Notes: a model not told the origin generated them from the sequence alone. Positions 1-11,141 are shown, numbered from the stretch's first letter. The stretch is DNA of 64,000 nt from Rebecca billardiae RCC1528 (GCA_965240325.2 OZ251251.1:434001-498000), one strand, 5' to 3'. Translations and numbers: made by a program.

Positions 1-3000
1 GCGCGCGGCGTGCGCGCCGCGCTCAACACCTGGCGCGACGCCGCGCCCGCCGCGGCCGCGGCGCGCGCGCTCGGCGGCCGCGCGGCGGCGGCGTGGGCGG
101 CGGGCGGCGCGGGCCGCGCGCTGCGCGCGTGGGCGGCCGCGGCGCGCGACGGCGCGGCGCTGGCGCGCGTGGCGCGCGCGTGGCGCGCGGCCGACGGCGC
201 GCGCGCGTGGCGCGCGCTCGACGCCGCCACCGCCGCGGGCCGCGCGCGCGCGCGCGCCGGCCGCCTGCTCGCGCGGCGGCGCGCGCGCGCGGCGGCGCGC
301 GCCGCGTGGGCGGCGTGGGCTGCGGACGCGGGCGGCGCGGCCGCGGCGGAGCGCGGCCGGCGGCGCGCGGCGGCGCGCTGGACGTCGGGCGCGCTGGGGC
401 AGTCGTGGGGGCACTGGGCGGCGTCGACGCGCGCGTACGGCGCGGGGCTCCTCGCCATCCTGCGCTGGACCAACGCGCGCCTCGCCGCCGCCCTCACCGC
501 GTGGGCCGACGGCGCGGCCGACGCGGCCGCGCGCCGCCGCGCCGCGGATGCGTGGGCGGCCGCGGACGCGCGCGCGCGCGCGCTGCGCGCGTGGCGCGTG
601 CACGCGGCGTGGGCGGCGGCGGCGCGCGGCGTGGCGCGCGCGGCGGTGCGCCGCTGGGCCGCCGTCTCCGTCCTGCGCGCCACGCGCGCCTGGGCCGCCA
701 ACGCGCGCGCGCGCCGGCTCGGCGGGCGCGCGGTGCGCGCGGCCGCGCGGCTGGCCGAGGCCTCGGCGCTGCGGACGTGGCAGGGCGCGGCGCGCGCGGC
801 CGCGCTGCGCGCGTGGTCGGCGCGCGCGTGGGCGTCGGCGGCGGCGGCGCGCGCGCTGCGCGGCTGGGCGCCCGCCGCCGCGCAGCGCGCCCGCCAGCGC
901 CGCGTCGCCGCCGCGTGGGCGCGCGCCGCCGAGGCGCGCGCGCTGCGCGCGCTCGCGGCGCGCGCCGCGGCCGCGGCCGCGGCGCGGCGCGGCGCGCGCG
1001 CGGCCGCGCTGCGCTGGGCGGGCGGCGCGCTGGGAGGCTCGTGGGCGGCGTGGGGCGAGGAGGTGGCGGCGCACGCGCGGATGCGCCGCGCGCTCGCCGC
1101 CGCGCGCGCCGACGGCGCCGCCGCCGCGCTGCGCGCGTGGGCCGCCGCGGCGCGCGCGGCGGCTCTCGGCGCGCGCGCGGGCCGCGCGCTCGCCGCCGGC
1201 GCGGCCGCGCGCGCGTGGCGCGCGTGGGCGGCCGCGGCCGCCGACGGGCGGCGCGGCGCGCACCGGCTGCGCGCGGGCACGCTGCGCTGGGCGGCGGGCG
1301 CGCTCGCGCGCTCGTGGGCCGAGTGGGCCGACGAGGCCGCCACCGTCGCCACCCTCCTCACCGCTGTCGTGCTCGCGCGCAACTATGGCGCGGGCCGCGC
1401 GCTGCGCGCGTGGGCGGCGGGCGCGCGCGGCCGCGCGCTGCGCGCGCGCGCCGCCGCGGTGCTCGCGGCGGACGGCGCGGGCGCGGCGGCGCTGCGCGCG
1501 CTGAACAGCTGGCGGGCGAACGCGCGCGAGCGCGCGCTCGCCGCCGCCGCCGCGCGCGCCGCGCGCGCGCCGCTCGCCGCGCCGCTCGCGGCGTGGGCGG
1601 CCGCGACCGCGGCGCGGCGCGCGCGCCGCGCGCGGCTGCTGCGCGCGGCCGCGCGCCTCGCCGCCGGCGGCACCGCGGCGGCGTTCGACGCGTGGGCGGC
1701 GGAGGCGCGCGGGCGCGCGCTGCTGCGCGCGGGCGCGCTCGTGCTCGCGGGCGCCAAGGTCGCCGCCGCCTTCCGCGCGTGGGCCGGCGCCACGCCGGCG
1801 CGCGGCGCGCTGCGCGCGCGCGCGCGCGCCGCGGCCGCGGCTGCGACGATCGGCGCCGGCCGCGGCGGCGCGGCGCGCGCGCTGCGCGCGTGGCGGCAGC
1901 ACGGCGCGCTGCGCGCGTACGCGGCGCTCGCGCTCGGCCGCGGCGCGCGCGCGTCGGCCGCGGCGCGCGCGCGCGACGCGCTGCGCGCCTGGCGCACCGC
2001 CGCGCTCGCCGCGCGCTTCGGCGCGGCCGCGCGCGCGCGCGGCGCGGCGCTCGCGCTGCGCGCGTGGGCGGCGGCGCGCGCCGAGCGCCGCGCGGCGCTC
2101 GACGGCGTCGAGCTCGCGCTGGGCGCGTGGGTGGGCGGCGCGCTCGCGTCGGCGTTCTCGCGCTGGCTCGACGCCGCCACCGCGCTCGCGCTCCTCCGCG
2201 CCGCCGCGCTGCCGCTCCTCGGCGGCCGCGCCGCGCGCGCGCTCGGCAGCTGGCGCGCCGCGGCCGCGGACGCGCGCCGCGGCGGCGCGGCGGCGCGCGC
2301 GTTCGCGGGCGGCGCGCGCGCGCGGTGCGTGGCGGCGCTGCGCGCGCACGCGGCCGCGCGGCGCGGCGCGGCGGAGGCGCTCGCCGGCCCCGCGCGCCGC
2401 TGGCGCGCCGGCGCGCTCGGCGCCGCGTACGCCGCGCTCGCCGACCACGCCGACGCGCGGCGCGCGGCGCGCGGCGCGCTGCGCTCCGGCTGGCGCGCGT
2501 GGGCGGGCGGCGCGCTGCGCGACAGCTGGGCGCACTGGCGCGAGGGCGGGCGCGCGGTGCGGCTGGGCGCGCGCGCGGCGGGCGCGCTGCGCGGCTCGGC
2601 GCGCGGCGCGGCGCTGCGCACCTGGGCCGCCGAGGCGCGCCGCCGCGCGCTGCGCGCGTACTCGGCGCTCGCGCTGCGCGGCGGCGCGCGCTGGCGCGCG
2701 CTGCGCGGCTGGCGCGACGCGGCCGCGGCGTGCGCCGCCGCCGCGGCCGAGCTGCGCGCGCGCGGCGCGCGGGTGGGCGCCGTGCTGCTCGCGCGCGGCG
2801 CGGCGCGCGCGACGCGCGCGTGGGCGGAGCACGCGCGGCTGCGCTCGCTCGAGGCGCGCGCCGCGCGCGCGCTCGGCGGCGGCGCGCGCTGGCGCGCGCT
2901 GCAGGCGTGGCGCGACGCGGCGGCGCGGCGGTCGGCGGCGCTCCTGACCCTGGCGTCGCGCGGCGCCGCGGCCGCGGCCGCGCTGCGGCTGCGCGCGCTC

Positions 3001-6000
3001 GCGCCGGCGTGGCGCGGCTGGCGCGCGCACGCGGCGCTCCGCGCGACGCAGGCGCGCGCGGCGCGCGCGCTCGGCGGCGGCGCGCGCTGGCGCGCGCTCG
3101 ATGGCTGGCGCGCGGCCGCGGCGCGGCGCGCGGCGGCGCTCCTGACGCTGACGTCGCGCGGCGCCGCGGCGGCGGCCGCGCTGCGCGGCCGCCGCGTCGC
3201 GCCGGCGTGGCGCGGCTGGCGCGAGCACGCGGCGCTCCGCGCGACGCAGGCGCGCGCGGCGCGCGCGCTCGGCGGCGGCGCGCGCTGGCGCGCGCTGCAG
3301 GCGTGGCGCGACGCGGCGGCGCGGCGCGCGGCGGCGCTCCTGACGCTGACGTCGCGCGGCGCCGCGGCCGCGGCCGCGCTGCGGCTGCGCGCGCTCGCGC
3401 CCGCGTGGCGCGGCTGGCGCGCGGCCGCGGCGCTCCGCGCGACGCAGGCGCGCGCGGCGCGCGCGCTGCGCGGCGGCCCGGCCGCGCGCGCGCTCGACGC
3501 GTGGCGCGCCGCGCTCGGCGCGCGCGCCGCGGCGGCGGCCGCGCTGCGCGCGCCCGCGGCGCGCGCCGCGGCCGCGCTGCGCGGCCGCGCGCTCGCGCCC
3601 GCGTGGCGCGGCTGGCGCGCGGCCGCGCGCGCGCGCGCGCTGCGCGCGTACTCGGCGCTCGCGCTGCGCGGCGGCGCGCGGTACCGCGCGCTGCGCGACT
3701 GGGCCGACACGGCGCGCCGCCGCCGCGCCGCGCGCGACGCGCTCCTCTCCGACGGCGAGCGCGCCGCGCGAGCGTTCGCCCACCGCGCGCTCGCGCCCGC
3801 GTGGCGCGCGTGGGCGCGCGGCGCGCGGCGGCGCGCGCTCGAGCGCCTCTCCGCGCTCGCGCTGCGCGGCGGCGCGCGCTGGCGCGCGCTCGACGCGTGG
3901 CGCCGCGGCGCGGGCGCGCGCGCCGCGCGCGCCGCCGCGCGGCGCGCGGGCGCGCGCGCCGCCGCCGCGCTGCGGCTGCGCGCGCTCGCGCCCGCGTGGC
4001 GCGGCTGGCGCGCGGCCGCGGCGCTGCGCGGTACGGAGGCGCGCGCGGCGCGCGCGCTGCGCGGCGGCGCGCGCTGGCGCGCGGTGCAGGCGTGGCGCGG
4101 CGCGGCGGCGGCGCGCGGCGCGGCGCGCGGCGCGCTGGCCGCGCGCGGCACCGCCGCCGCCGCCGCGCTGCGCCACCGCGCGCTCGCGCCCGCGTGGCGC
4201 GGCTGGCACGCGGCCGCGGCGCTGCGCGCGCTCGAGCGCGCGGCCGCGAGCGCGCTGCGCGGCGGCGGGCGCTGGCGCGCGCTGCAGGCGTGGCGCGACG
4301 GCGCGGGCGCGCGCGCGGCGGCGCGCGGCGCGCTGCGCGCGCGCGGCGCCGCCGCCGCGGCCGCGCTGCTCGCGCGCGCGCGCGCGCCGGCGTGGCGCGC
4401 GTGGGCCGCGCGCGCGCGGCTGCGCGCACTCGAGGCGCGCGCGGCGCGCGCGCTGCGCGGCGGCGCCGCGTGGCGCGCGCTGCAGCGCTGGCGCGCCGCC
4501 GCCGCCGCCGCGGCGGGCGTGGCGGCGGCGCTGCGCGGGGCGGCGGCGCGCGCGGCGGCCGCGCTCGCGCGCCGCCGCTCCGCGCCTGCGTGGCGCGCGT
4601 GGGCCCACTTCGCCGCGCGCCGCGCGCTGCGCGCGTACTCGGCGCTCGCGCTGCGCGGCGGCGCGCGCTGGCGCGCGCTGCGCGGCTGGCGCGACGCGGC
4701 CGCGGCGCGCGGCGCGCGCGCGCGCGCGCTCGCGACGCGCGGCGAGCGCGCGGCGCGCGCGCTGCGCGCGCGGCGCGCGGCGCCCGCGTGGCGCGCGTGG
4801 GCGCACGCCGCGCGCGCGCGCGCGCTCGAGCGCCTCTCCGCGCTCGCGCTGCGCGGCGGCGCGCGCTGGCGCGCGCTCGCGCGCTGGCGCGACGCATGTG
4901 CCGCGCGGCGGCGCGCGGCCGACCCGCTCGCGCGCGCCGCGCGCGTGGGCGCGCACGTGGCGCGGCGCTCGCAGGCGCGCGCGCTGCGCGGCTGGGCCGC
5001 GGCGGCGCGCGAGGCGCGGCAGCGCGGCCGCGCGCTCGCCGCCGCGCGCGGCGGCGCGCGCTGGCGCGCGCTCGACGGCTGGCGCTCGGCGGCGCGCGGC
5101 GCCGCGGCCGGCGCGGCCGCGCTGGCCGCGGGACGGCGCGCCGCGGCCACGCTCGGCGCGCGCCGCGTCGCGCCGGCGTGGCGCGCGTGGGCGGCGTTCG
5201 CGCACTGGGGCGCGCTGCGCGCGTACGCGGCGCTCGCGCTGCGCGGCGGCAAGCGCTGGCGCGCGCTCGACGGCTGGCGCACCGCCGCCGCCAGCGCGAG
5301 GCACAAGCGCGCCGCGGCCGCGGTCGGCGCGACCGCGGCCGCGGCGCTGCGGCAGCACGGCGCGGCGCGCGCGACGCGCGCGTGGGCGGCGGGCGCGCGG
5401 CTGCGCGCGCTCGAGGCGCGCGCGGCGCTCGCGCTGCGCGGCGGCGCCGCGTGGCGCGCGCTCCACCTCTGGCGCGCCGCCGCCGCCGCGCGCGCCGAGG
5501 CGGTGGCGGCGCTGCGCGCGCGCGCCGGCCGCGTCGCGGCCGCGCTGCGGCTGCGGCGCCAAGGCCCCGCGTGGCGCGGCTGGCGTCACTTCGCGCGGCG
5601 GCGCGCGCTGAGCCAGCTCTCGGCGCTCGCGCTGCGCGGCGGGAAGCGCTGGCGCGCGCTCGCGCGCTGGCGCCGCGCGGTCGCCGACCGCAGCGCCGCC
5701 GCGCTCGCCGCGCGCGCCGCGCGCGCGTGGCGCGGCGCGGCGGCCGGCCGCGCGGCGCGCGCGTGGGCGGCGCGCGCGGCCGCGCGCGCGCTGCGGCTGC
5801 GCGCCGCGCGCTCGCTGCGCCTCAGCCGCGCGGCGCGCGCGCTGCGCACGTGGCTGCGCGCGCACCGCGCCGCCGCCGCCGCCGCGCGCATCGCCCACGC
5901 CGCCGACCCGCGCGCGCGCCGCCGCGCGCCGATGCGCGCCGCGTGGCGCCGGCTGCGCGCGACCGCGGCCGCGGCGCGCGCGCTCGGCGGATCGGCGCGC

Positions 6001-7086
6001 GCCGCGGCCGACGCGCGCCGGCGCAAGGCGCTGCGCGCGCTCGGCGCCGCCGCGCGCGCGCGCCGCCTCTTCGCCGCGTCGCTGCTCGAGCGCGGCCTGC
6101 TCGCGCGCAAGCGCGTCGCGCGCCCGCGGCTGCGCGAGGGCGTGCGCACGCTGCGCGCGTACGCGGCGCGACGGCTCGCGTCGTCGCGCCGGCCGACGCC
6201 GCCGCGGCCGCCGCTCGCGCCGCCGCCGCCGCCGCCGCGCGCGCCGCCGCCCGCCGAGCCGCCCGCCGAGCTGCCCCCCGCGCTGCGCCGCTGGCGGCAC
6301 GCCGCGGCGGCGCGGCGCGCGCGCCGCGCGCGCGACGCGGCGGCGAGCCGCCGTCTGCGCGCGCGCTCCGCCGGCGCCGCGCCGGCCGAGCCGCGCGCGC
6401 TCGCCGACACAGCGGGCAACGCGCCGGCCGCGCTCGCGCGCGGCGTGCACGCGTGGCGCGCCTACTCGGACGGCGTGGCGCAGGGCGCGGCGGAGGCGCG
6501 CGCCGCGCGCGCCGCGCGCGCCGCGCGCGCCGACGCGCTCTCGCGCGCGCACGCGCACTGGCGCGTGCGCGCCGCCGCGCACCGCCAGTTCGCCTCGCAA
6601 AACCTGCGCTTTGCGTCGCTGCTCGCCTACGAGGATCGGCTGATTGAGGAGCTGGACCAGCGGCTCACCTCGCTCTCGCAGCTCTCGTCGGCGCACGGCG
6701 GCGCGGTGGGCGGGCTGCTCCGCTCGTCGGAGGACGCGCTGCTCCGCTCGGCGCGCACCAGCGCCGGCGGCGCGCGCGCAGGCTCCGCCTCGCCGCCCAC
6801 GCCGCCGCCCGGCGCCGCCGCGGGCGCGCTCGCCGGCCGGCGCGGCGGCGCGGTCACGCGCGCGCGCGCGCAGAGCTACGGCGGCGGGCTCGTGATCGAG
6901 CACACCGTCTCCTCGCGCGCGCACCGCGCCGCGACCGCCGCCGCGCGCGCGCGCGCCTCCGCCGGCGGCGGCTCGGCGCTCGGCTCGTCGTCGCGCGGCT
7001 ACTCGACGGGCGGCGCGCCGCTCGCGCTGCCGCTGCCGGTCGACCCGAGGCAGCGCCCGCCGTGGCGCCCGATCCACCGCGACTAG
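1..7086 (+). CDS. Giant Trp/Ala/Arg-rich repeat protein, SFI1-like (5' end outside window)
   Basis: The frame is open from the first base to the stop at 7084-7086 (about 2361 codons), so the true start lies upstream; the first in-frame candidate at base 10 is GTG. The protein is an array of short helical-looking repeats with a Trp every 10-20 residues (types such as LRAWRAAA and ALRGGARWRAL). Between about 2.6 and 5.7 kb it becomes a regular ~65-residue higher-order repeat. Spaced L..W(R/K) motifs in a long alpha-helical array recall SFI1-type centrin-binding repeats (resemblance only). The tail has a Pro-rich patch near 6.2 kb and a non-repeat segment near 6.59-6.72 kb (LLAYEDRLIEELDQ) that looks coiled-coil. 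The DNA is almost purely alternating G and C. A structural or centrosomal role is inference. Confidence 0.6.
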   Translation, partial: ARGVRAALNTWRDAAPAAAAARALGGRAAAAWAAGGAGRALRAWAAAARDGAALARVARAWRAADGARAWRALDAATAAGRARARAGRLLARRRARAAARAAWAAWAADAGGAAAAERGRRRAAARWTSGALGQSWGHWAASTRAYGAGLLAILRWTNARLAAALTAWADGAADAAARRRAADAWAAADARARALRAWRVHAAWAAAARGVARAAVRRWAAVSVLRATRAWAANARARRLGGRAVRAAARLAEASALRTWQGAARAAALRAWSARAWASAAAARALRGWAPAAAQRARQRRVAAAWARAAEARALRALAARAAAAAAARRGARAAALRWAGGALGGSWAAWGEEVAAHARMRRALAAARADGAAAALRAWAAAARAAALGARAGRALAAGAAARAWRAWAAAAADGRRGAHRLRAGTLRWAAGALARSWAEWADEAATVATLLTAVVLARNYGAGRALRAWAAGARGRALRARAAAVLAADGAGAAALRALNSWRANARERALAAAAARAARAPLAAPLAAWAAATAARRARRARLLRAAARLAAGGTAAAFDAWAAEARGRALLRAGALVLAGAKVAAAFRAWAGATPARGALRARARAAAAAATIGAGRGGAARALRAWRQHGALRAYAALALGRGARASAAARARDALRAWRTAALAARFGAAARARGAALALRAWAAARAERRAALDGVELALGAWVGGALASAFSRWLDAATALALLRAAALPLLGGRAARALGSWRAAAADARRGGAAARAFAGGARARCVAALRAHAAARRGAAEALAGPARRWRAGALGAAYAALADHADARRAARGALRSGWRAWAGGALRDSWAHWREGGRAVRLGARAAGALRGSARGAALRTWAAEARRRALRAYSALALRGGARWRALRGWRDAAAACAAAAAELRARGARVGAVLLARGAARATRAWAEHARLRSLEARAARALGGGARWRALQAWRDAAARRSAALLTLASRGAAAAAALRLRALAPAWRGWRAHAALRATQARAARALGGGARWRALDGWRAAAARRAAALLTLTSRGAAAAAALRGRRVAPAWRGWREHAALRATQARAARALGGGARWRALQAWRDAAARRAAALLTLTSRGAAAAAALRLRALAPAWRGWRAAAALRATQARAARALRGGPAARALDAWRAALGARAAAAAALRAPAARAAAALRGRALAPAWRGWRAAARARALRAYSALALRGGARYRALRDWADTARRRRAARDALLSDGERAARAFAHRALAPAWRAWARGARRRALERLSALALRGGARWRALDAWRRGAGARAARAAARRAGARAAAALRLRALAPAWRGWRAAAALRGTEARAARALRGGARWRAVQAWRGAAAARGAARGALAARGTAAAAALRHRALAPAWRGWHAAAALRALERAAASALRGGGRWRALQAWRDGAGARAAARGALRARGAAAAAALLARARAPAWRAWAARARLRALEARAARALRGGAAWRALQRWRAAAAAAAGVAAALRGAAARAAAALARRRSAPAWRAWAHFAARRALRAYSALALRGGARWRALRGWRDAAAARGARARALATRGERAARALRARRAAPAWRAWAHAARARALERLSALALRGGARWRALARWRDACAARRRAADPLARAARVGAHVARRSQARALRGWAAAAREARQRGRALAAARGGARWRALDGWRSAARGAAAGAAALAAGRRAAATLGARRVAPAWRAWAAFAHWGALRAYAALALRGGKRWRALDGWRTAAASARHKRAAAAVGATAAAALRQHGAARATRAWAAGARLRALEARAALALRGGAAWRALHLWRAAAAARAEAVAALRARAGRVAAALRLRRQGPAWRGWRHFARRRALSQLSALALRGGKRWRALARWRRAVADRSAAALAARAARAWRGAAAGRAARAWAARAAARALRLRAARSLRLSRAARALRTWLRAHRAAAAAARIAHAADPRARRRAPMRAAWRRLRATAAAARALGGSARAAADARRRKALRALGAAARARRLFAASLLERGLLARKRVARPRLREGVRTLRAYAARRLASSRRPTPPRPPLAPPPPPPRAPPPAEPPAELPPALRRWRHAAAARRARRARDAAASRRLRARSAGAAPAEPRALADTAGNAPAALARGVHAWRAYSDGVAQGAAEARAARAARAARADALSRAHAHWRVRAAAHRQFASQNLRFASLLAYEDRLIEELDQRLTSLSQLSSAHGGAVGGLLRSSEDALLRSARTSAGGARAGSASPPTPPPGAAAGALAGRRGGAVTRARAQSYGGGLVIEHTVSSRAHRAATAAARARASAGGGSALGSSSRGYSTGGAPLALPLPVDPRQRPPWRPIHRD

Positions 7087-7117
7087 CGCCTCCGGCCTCG
7101 CGCGCCCGGTACACATG

Positions 7118-7152
7118 ATGTGTGTGTGTGTGTAGTGTATATATATATATAC
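7118..7152. repeat. TG and TA microsatellites
   Basis: A TG dinucleotide run is followed by a TA run just downstream of the giant protein gene. Confidence 0.9.
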
Positions 7153-8298
7153 AGGGGTCTCTATAAATAACGATTATATATTCAAATAATCGTCACATTC
7201 TGATTTCTGACTGAGCTGCACGCCACTGACGGACTCGCTCGCCCTGCGCCCCCCTGGGCCCCTGGCGGGCGGGCCGTGGCGCCCGGGCGGCCGGGCCCGA
7301 CCGGGCCAGGCGTCAGCGACGGGCCACGGGCTGGCAGTGGCGGGCTGATCCGGATATATCAGCCGCGCACGATCCGGGCGGCCCCCACGGCCCGTGCACG
7401 ACGGTTTCACGATCGACCCATCAGCGCGTCGTCAGCCCCAGCGCGCGTGGGCTGGATTGTTATTGGGCATGACACCAGCAGGTCGAGTGAACTCTCACGC
7501 GGCGGCTGCAGGCGTACAGCCTGTCGCAGCTGGCCCGTGTGGCCTGAATAACGGATCCTGGCACCGCAGGCTTTTTGTCGTCATCACTGGTCCGGTCGCG
7601 GGCAGTGTGGCCCACACAGATCAGTATAGGCCTAAATTGTGACGATGCTTATTGGCCAGTGGATAGTGGTACCCCCTAGGGAGGGCTGTATACCACCTGG
7701 GGGGCGGGAGCTCATAGGATGCAGCTGCTGTCAGCTGTGGCGGCAGCAGTGCCCGATATATATATAATCCCGTGCGCTCCCAGAGTCCCACCTGCGCAAG
7801 GACCTGTCGGGTCAGTTCCCCTGCACTGGGAGGCCAGCAGCAGCACCCGCTGACACACCCCGAGGGTGGCCAGCCACCCGACTTGAGGGGGCTGGAGTGG
7901 GGCTGGTGCAGCCAAGAGCTCCGCTGCAGCCTAGCTGCTGGTGGCTGGCCTGCATGGATTTTCAAGCTGACGACCACCGCCCACTGCTGCCTGCCGCACC
8001 CCTCGCTCGGCACCCACCTGCCACCTGGGCTGCTGCACATGCGCACTCTGGATGGATGGCACCACAGCGGACAGCCCAGCATGGAGAGCTGGCCAAGCAG
8101 CCACCCACTCGTCAGAAAGTATGGCCATCAGAGAGTGGGCTGTGCTAGACCACATATCTAGCCAGGCAATCAAGTGCTCACATGCCCGTCCATCAGTGGC
8201 ACAAACAGAGATACAGCTCATTGTTGAGACCCCTGTGTACTGCTACGTATATGAATGCGTCATCATTAAGCTATATATATATATACGATTCATCATAT

Positions 8299-8320
8299 AT
8301 CATCATCATCATCATCATCA
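8299..8320. repeat. ATC trinucleotide microsatellite
   Basis: Seven consecutive ATC units in non-coding sequence. Confidence 0.9.
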
Positions 8321-8722
8321 ATATTATCAGTGACAGCGCAGCGTCGTTCCGCGGCGCGGTCCTGCTTTTCGGCCCAGGACCAGCAACGCAGTTGCCGGCG
8401 GGGTGGCGCCGGCCGCCGCAGACTCTCAGATCGACAGCGGCGGCACACTCACAGTCACAGCAGTGCCGTTGCGCGGCTGCTCACTCACTCTCACTCTATG
8501 TGACTGACTCTGACGTCGCCAGTTTATTCGACGTTGTATACTACGCGCGTCGTAGTATTCATCAGCACCGTGATCGGTGATGCCACTGGTCGCGGCCTGC
8601 CAGACTGACGACAGCGCTGATGCTGAGCGGTACCGCCGATGCGGCATTGCGGGCGGCCATGGCGCCCGTCCGCCCCAGGGCCAGGGCCCGAGCGTGGCGC
8701 TCCATCATATGTATATATATAT

Positions 8723-9532
8723 GTCTAACCACTCCGCCATGCCCTGCTCGCTCGAAGCGTCGAGCACGACCGAGAGCTGGATGGTCGTGGCGTGAACTGC
8801 GTCTTGGGACAGTCCACGATGATGATCATGATTGGGACACGATCATGTTACATAGGTCGGGATTTTACCAACGAACGACGGGCGCGGGCAGTGCGGAGGC
8901 GCAGCTGCCCGTGGTCGAGAGGGCGCCCGTGAGGTCCGTCAGTCACGGAGGTCGACGGCCGATCTGGCTGACCAGACAGCACGGGTTGCACAGCACCGTT
9001 ATCCCAGACAGAGGGTGGGAGGGTGGGCAAACAGTGAACCGCCGCCGCGGAGCTGACGCGGCAGCACGTGAGCTGCTGGACGATAATGTGATGCCGGACG
9101 AGCGACGACGCGGCTGCGGTGCGGCGCTGCAGGGCGGAGGCGCTGACAGCAGCAACCTCACCGAGCAGAGGGGACTACCAAAGCAGCGTATACACCTCCT
9201 GTGTGCCGAGCTCACAAGAGTGGTCGGAGGAGAGTGTAGCGTGCGGTGTCGTGGGCCCCCTGCTCGGCTCGGCGCCTTGTGTCATGGCGCCCCCGTACCT
9301 TGGGCCGAGCCGCGCCGAGGCCAGAAGAGTCGCCTCGGATGGAACAGGAATCGCCGAGCAAGTCCTGCAGGCGGTGCCCGGTGCCGACCGGATTGGCTGC
9401 CGAAAAGGGGTCCGACCAGGACTGCGCGCGCTGGGCGGCGGGCGCCCCGGCCGGACAGCTGGTTGATGATGCCAAGCGAGCCGGATCTTGGTGTCGCTCT
9501 TAGACACTCAGTTATTGTGCCAATAACGCCAC
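8723..9532. repeat. Tandem unit 1 (A1-x-B1) of an 810/896-bp duplication
   Basis: The unit consists of segment A1 (8723-8933, 211 bp), a private middle x (8934-9027) and segment B1 (9028-9532, 505 bp). A and B recur in the next unit at constant offsets of 810 and 896 bp. I saw no A mismatch and two B mismatches, so the copy is recent. The middles are unrelated. No coding frame is convincing. Confidence 0.9.
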
Positions 9533-10428
9533 GTCTAACCACTCCGCCATGCCCTGCTCGCTCGAAGCGTCGAGCACGACCGAGAGCTGGATGGTCGTGG
9601 CGTGAACTGCGTCTTGGGACAGTCCACGATGATGATCATGATTGGGACACGATCATGTTACATAGGTCGGGATTTTACCAACGAACGACGGGCGCGGGCA
9701 GTGCGGAGGCGCAGCTGCCCGTGGTCGAGAGGGCGCCCGTGAGTCCCGTTTATAAGTTAGAGCGGGCGTCCAAGTAGTGGTTGATGAATCCCGTTAAAAG
9801 AAGAGAAAGATTGGGGACTGCGCGTAGCGTTCACACGCGCGCGGTGGCGCGGTGTGTGCCGCGTGTTGAGCGAGAGCGTGCGGCACATGGCGCGACGCGC
9901 GTGCGCGAGGCGTGCGCATATCTCAAACAGTGAACCGCCGCCGCGGAGCTGACGCAGCAGCACGTGAGCTGCTGGACGAGAATGTGATGCCGGACGAGCG
10001 ACGACGCGGCTGCGGTGCGGCGCTGCAGGGCGGAGGCGCTGACAGCAGCAACCTCACCGAGCAGAGGGGACTACCAAAGCAGCGTATACACCTCCTGTGT
10101 GCCGAGCTCACAAGAGTGGTCGGAGGAGAGTGTAGCGTGCGGTGTCGTGGGCCCCCTGCTCGGCTCGGCGCCTTGTGTCATGGCGCCCCCGTACCTTGGG
10201 CCGAGCCGCGCCGAGGCCAGAAGAGTCGCCTCGGATGGAACAGGAATCGCCGAGCAAGTCCTGCAGGCGGTGCCCGGTGCCGACCGGATTGGCTGCCGAA
10301 AAGGGGTCCGACCAGGACTGCGCGCGCTGGGCGGCGGGCGCCCCGGCCGGACAGCTGGTTGATGATGCCAAGCGAGCCGGATCTTGGTGTCGCTCTTAGA
10401 CACTCAGTTATTGTGCCAATAACGCCAC
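9533..10428. repeat. Tandem unit 2 (A2-y-B2)
   Basis: A2 (9533-9743) abuts B1 of the first unit with no gap. The middle y (9744-9923, 180 bp) is unlike x and contains an 8-bp inverted pair (TGTGCCGC / GCGGCACA). B2 spans 9924-10428. Both B copies end in a 7-bp hairpin (GTTATTG-TGC-CAATAAC, 9511-9527 and 10407-10423), preceded by a GTGTC/GACAC arm with a 7-nt loop. Confidence 0.9.
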
Positions 10429-10587
10429 ATATATGATCGATGACGATGCTTATACTGCTGATATATTACCGTGCCGTGAGCTTGTCAAACGCGAGCTCGT
10501 GCGCTGCCCTACGCGGGTGCCAGTTGGTCGTCGCGCGCTCGGGTGGCGAGTAGCGACCGCTGCTTCACTACTCCTTGCGAATGGCCA

Positions 10588-11141
10588 GGAGTCTCAGCTT
10601 CGTTTATTAAGGCTAGCTAGGTCCGCGTCCGCCGCGCAGGACGCGGGCGGGGGCACAGTCGTCGGGGCAGCGCCCCGGCCGCTGAGTACAAGTTTACTAA
10701 CTTAGGCCCGCGGCGGGCGAGCAGGCCCGGATGAAGAAAGGGTTTATATATTATTGGGCGCCGCCTAAGTTTATTAAATTTGGAGCAATAAATCTGCTGG
10801 CGGCGGCAGCATGCTGGTGTTGCATATGGATGCGCCGCGGTGTCAGTACTGGCCACTGGGACTCAGTCAGATTCGCGAATAAAGAAGTGGACTTGGGGCT
10901 GTACCCGGCGTAGTCGGGCCGCGCACGCCGCGTCCGCCACGGGCACGGGCTCGCCTCGGACCAGACGCGGACCTGACGAGCCGCGATCGTAGTCCTGGCG
11001 ATTCCTTAGTGTGACGACTATATACTGTAATAGCAGACGCTATATATGCGTACAGGCAATCGCGGGCAATAAGAAGTCAGAGATCTCACGGCTAGTCACT
11101 CAGTTTCGTGGCAGCCGCCGTTCGGTAGCCCGAGCGCCTAC
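10588..11141. repeat. Older tandem repeat, copy 1 (~555 bp)
   Basis: Diverged copy of the following unit. Shared blocks in order: the GGAGTCTCA start, a GC-rich hairpin (stem CGGGGC/GCCCCG, 10663-10677), a GGAGCA...ATGCTGG(T)GTTGCAT(A)TGGATG-type block, a TAGTCGGGCCGCGC block, then GTGACG-CTATAT and a CAGGCAATCGCGGGCAAT word (11053-11070). No open frame of note. Confidence 0.7.

Larger units (their letters stand above)
7087..8722. other. Intergenic, no supported gene
   Basis: About 1.6 kb after the repeat-protein stop. It holds a TG run (7118-7132), a TA run (7137-7152), a short TA run near 8272-8285 and an ATC run. Small open frames exist on both strands, but none shows a domain, a codon bias or a repeated partner that would support it. 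Confidence 0.6.

Noticed and set aside
1358-5306. Two minus-strand open frames of >1100 codons inside the first gene
   Set aside because: They are complements of the Trp-repeat frame, made only of Arg/Ala/Pro/Ser; the plus frame has the ordered repeat and a distinct C-terminus.
9491-9549. tRNA-like features on the minus strand (box A-like TGGCGGAGTGG, two 5-bp/7-nt arms)
   Set aside because: No box B consensus, no acceptor-stem pairing, and no T at position 33 of the putative anticodon loop. The arrangement exists only at the B1/A2 junction.
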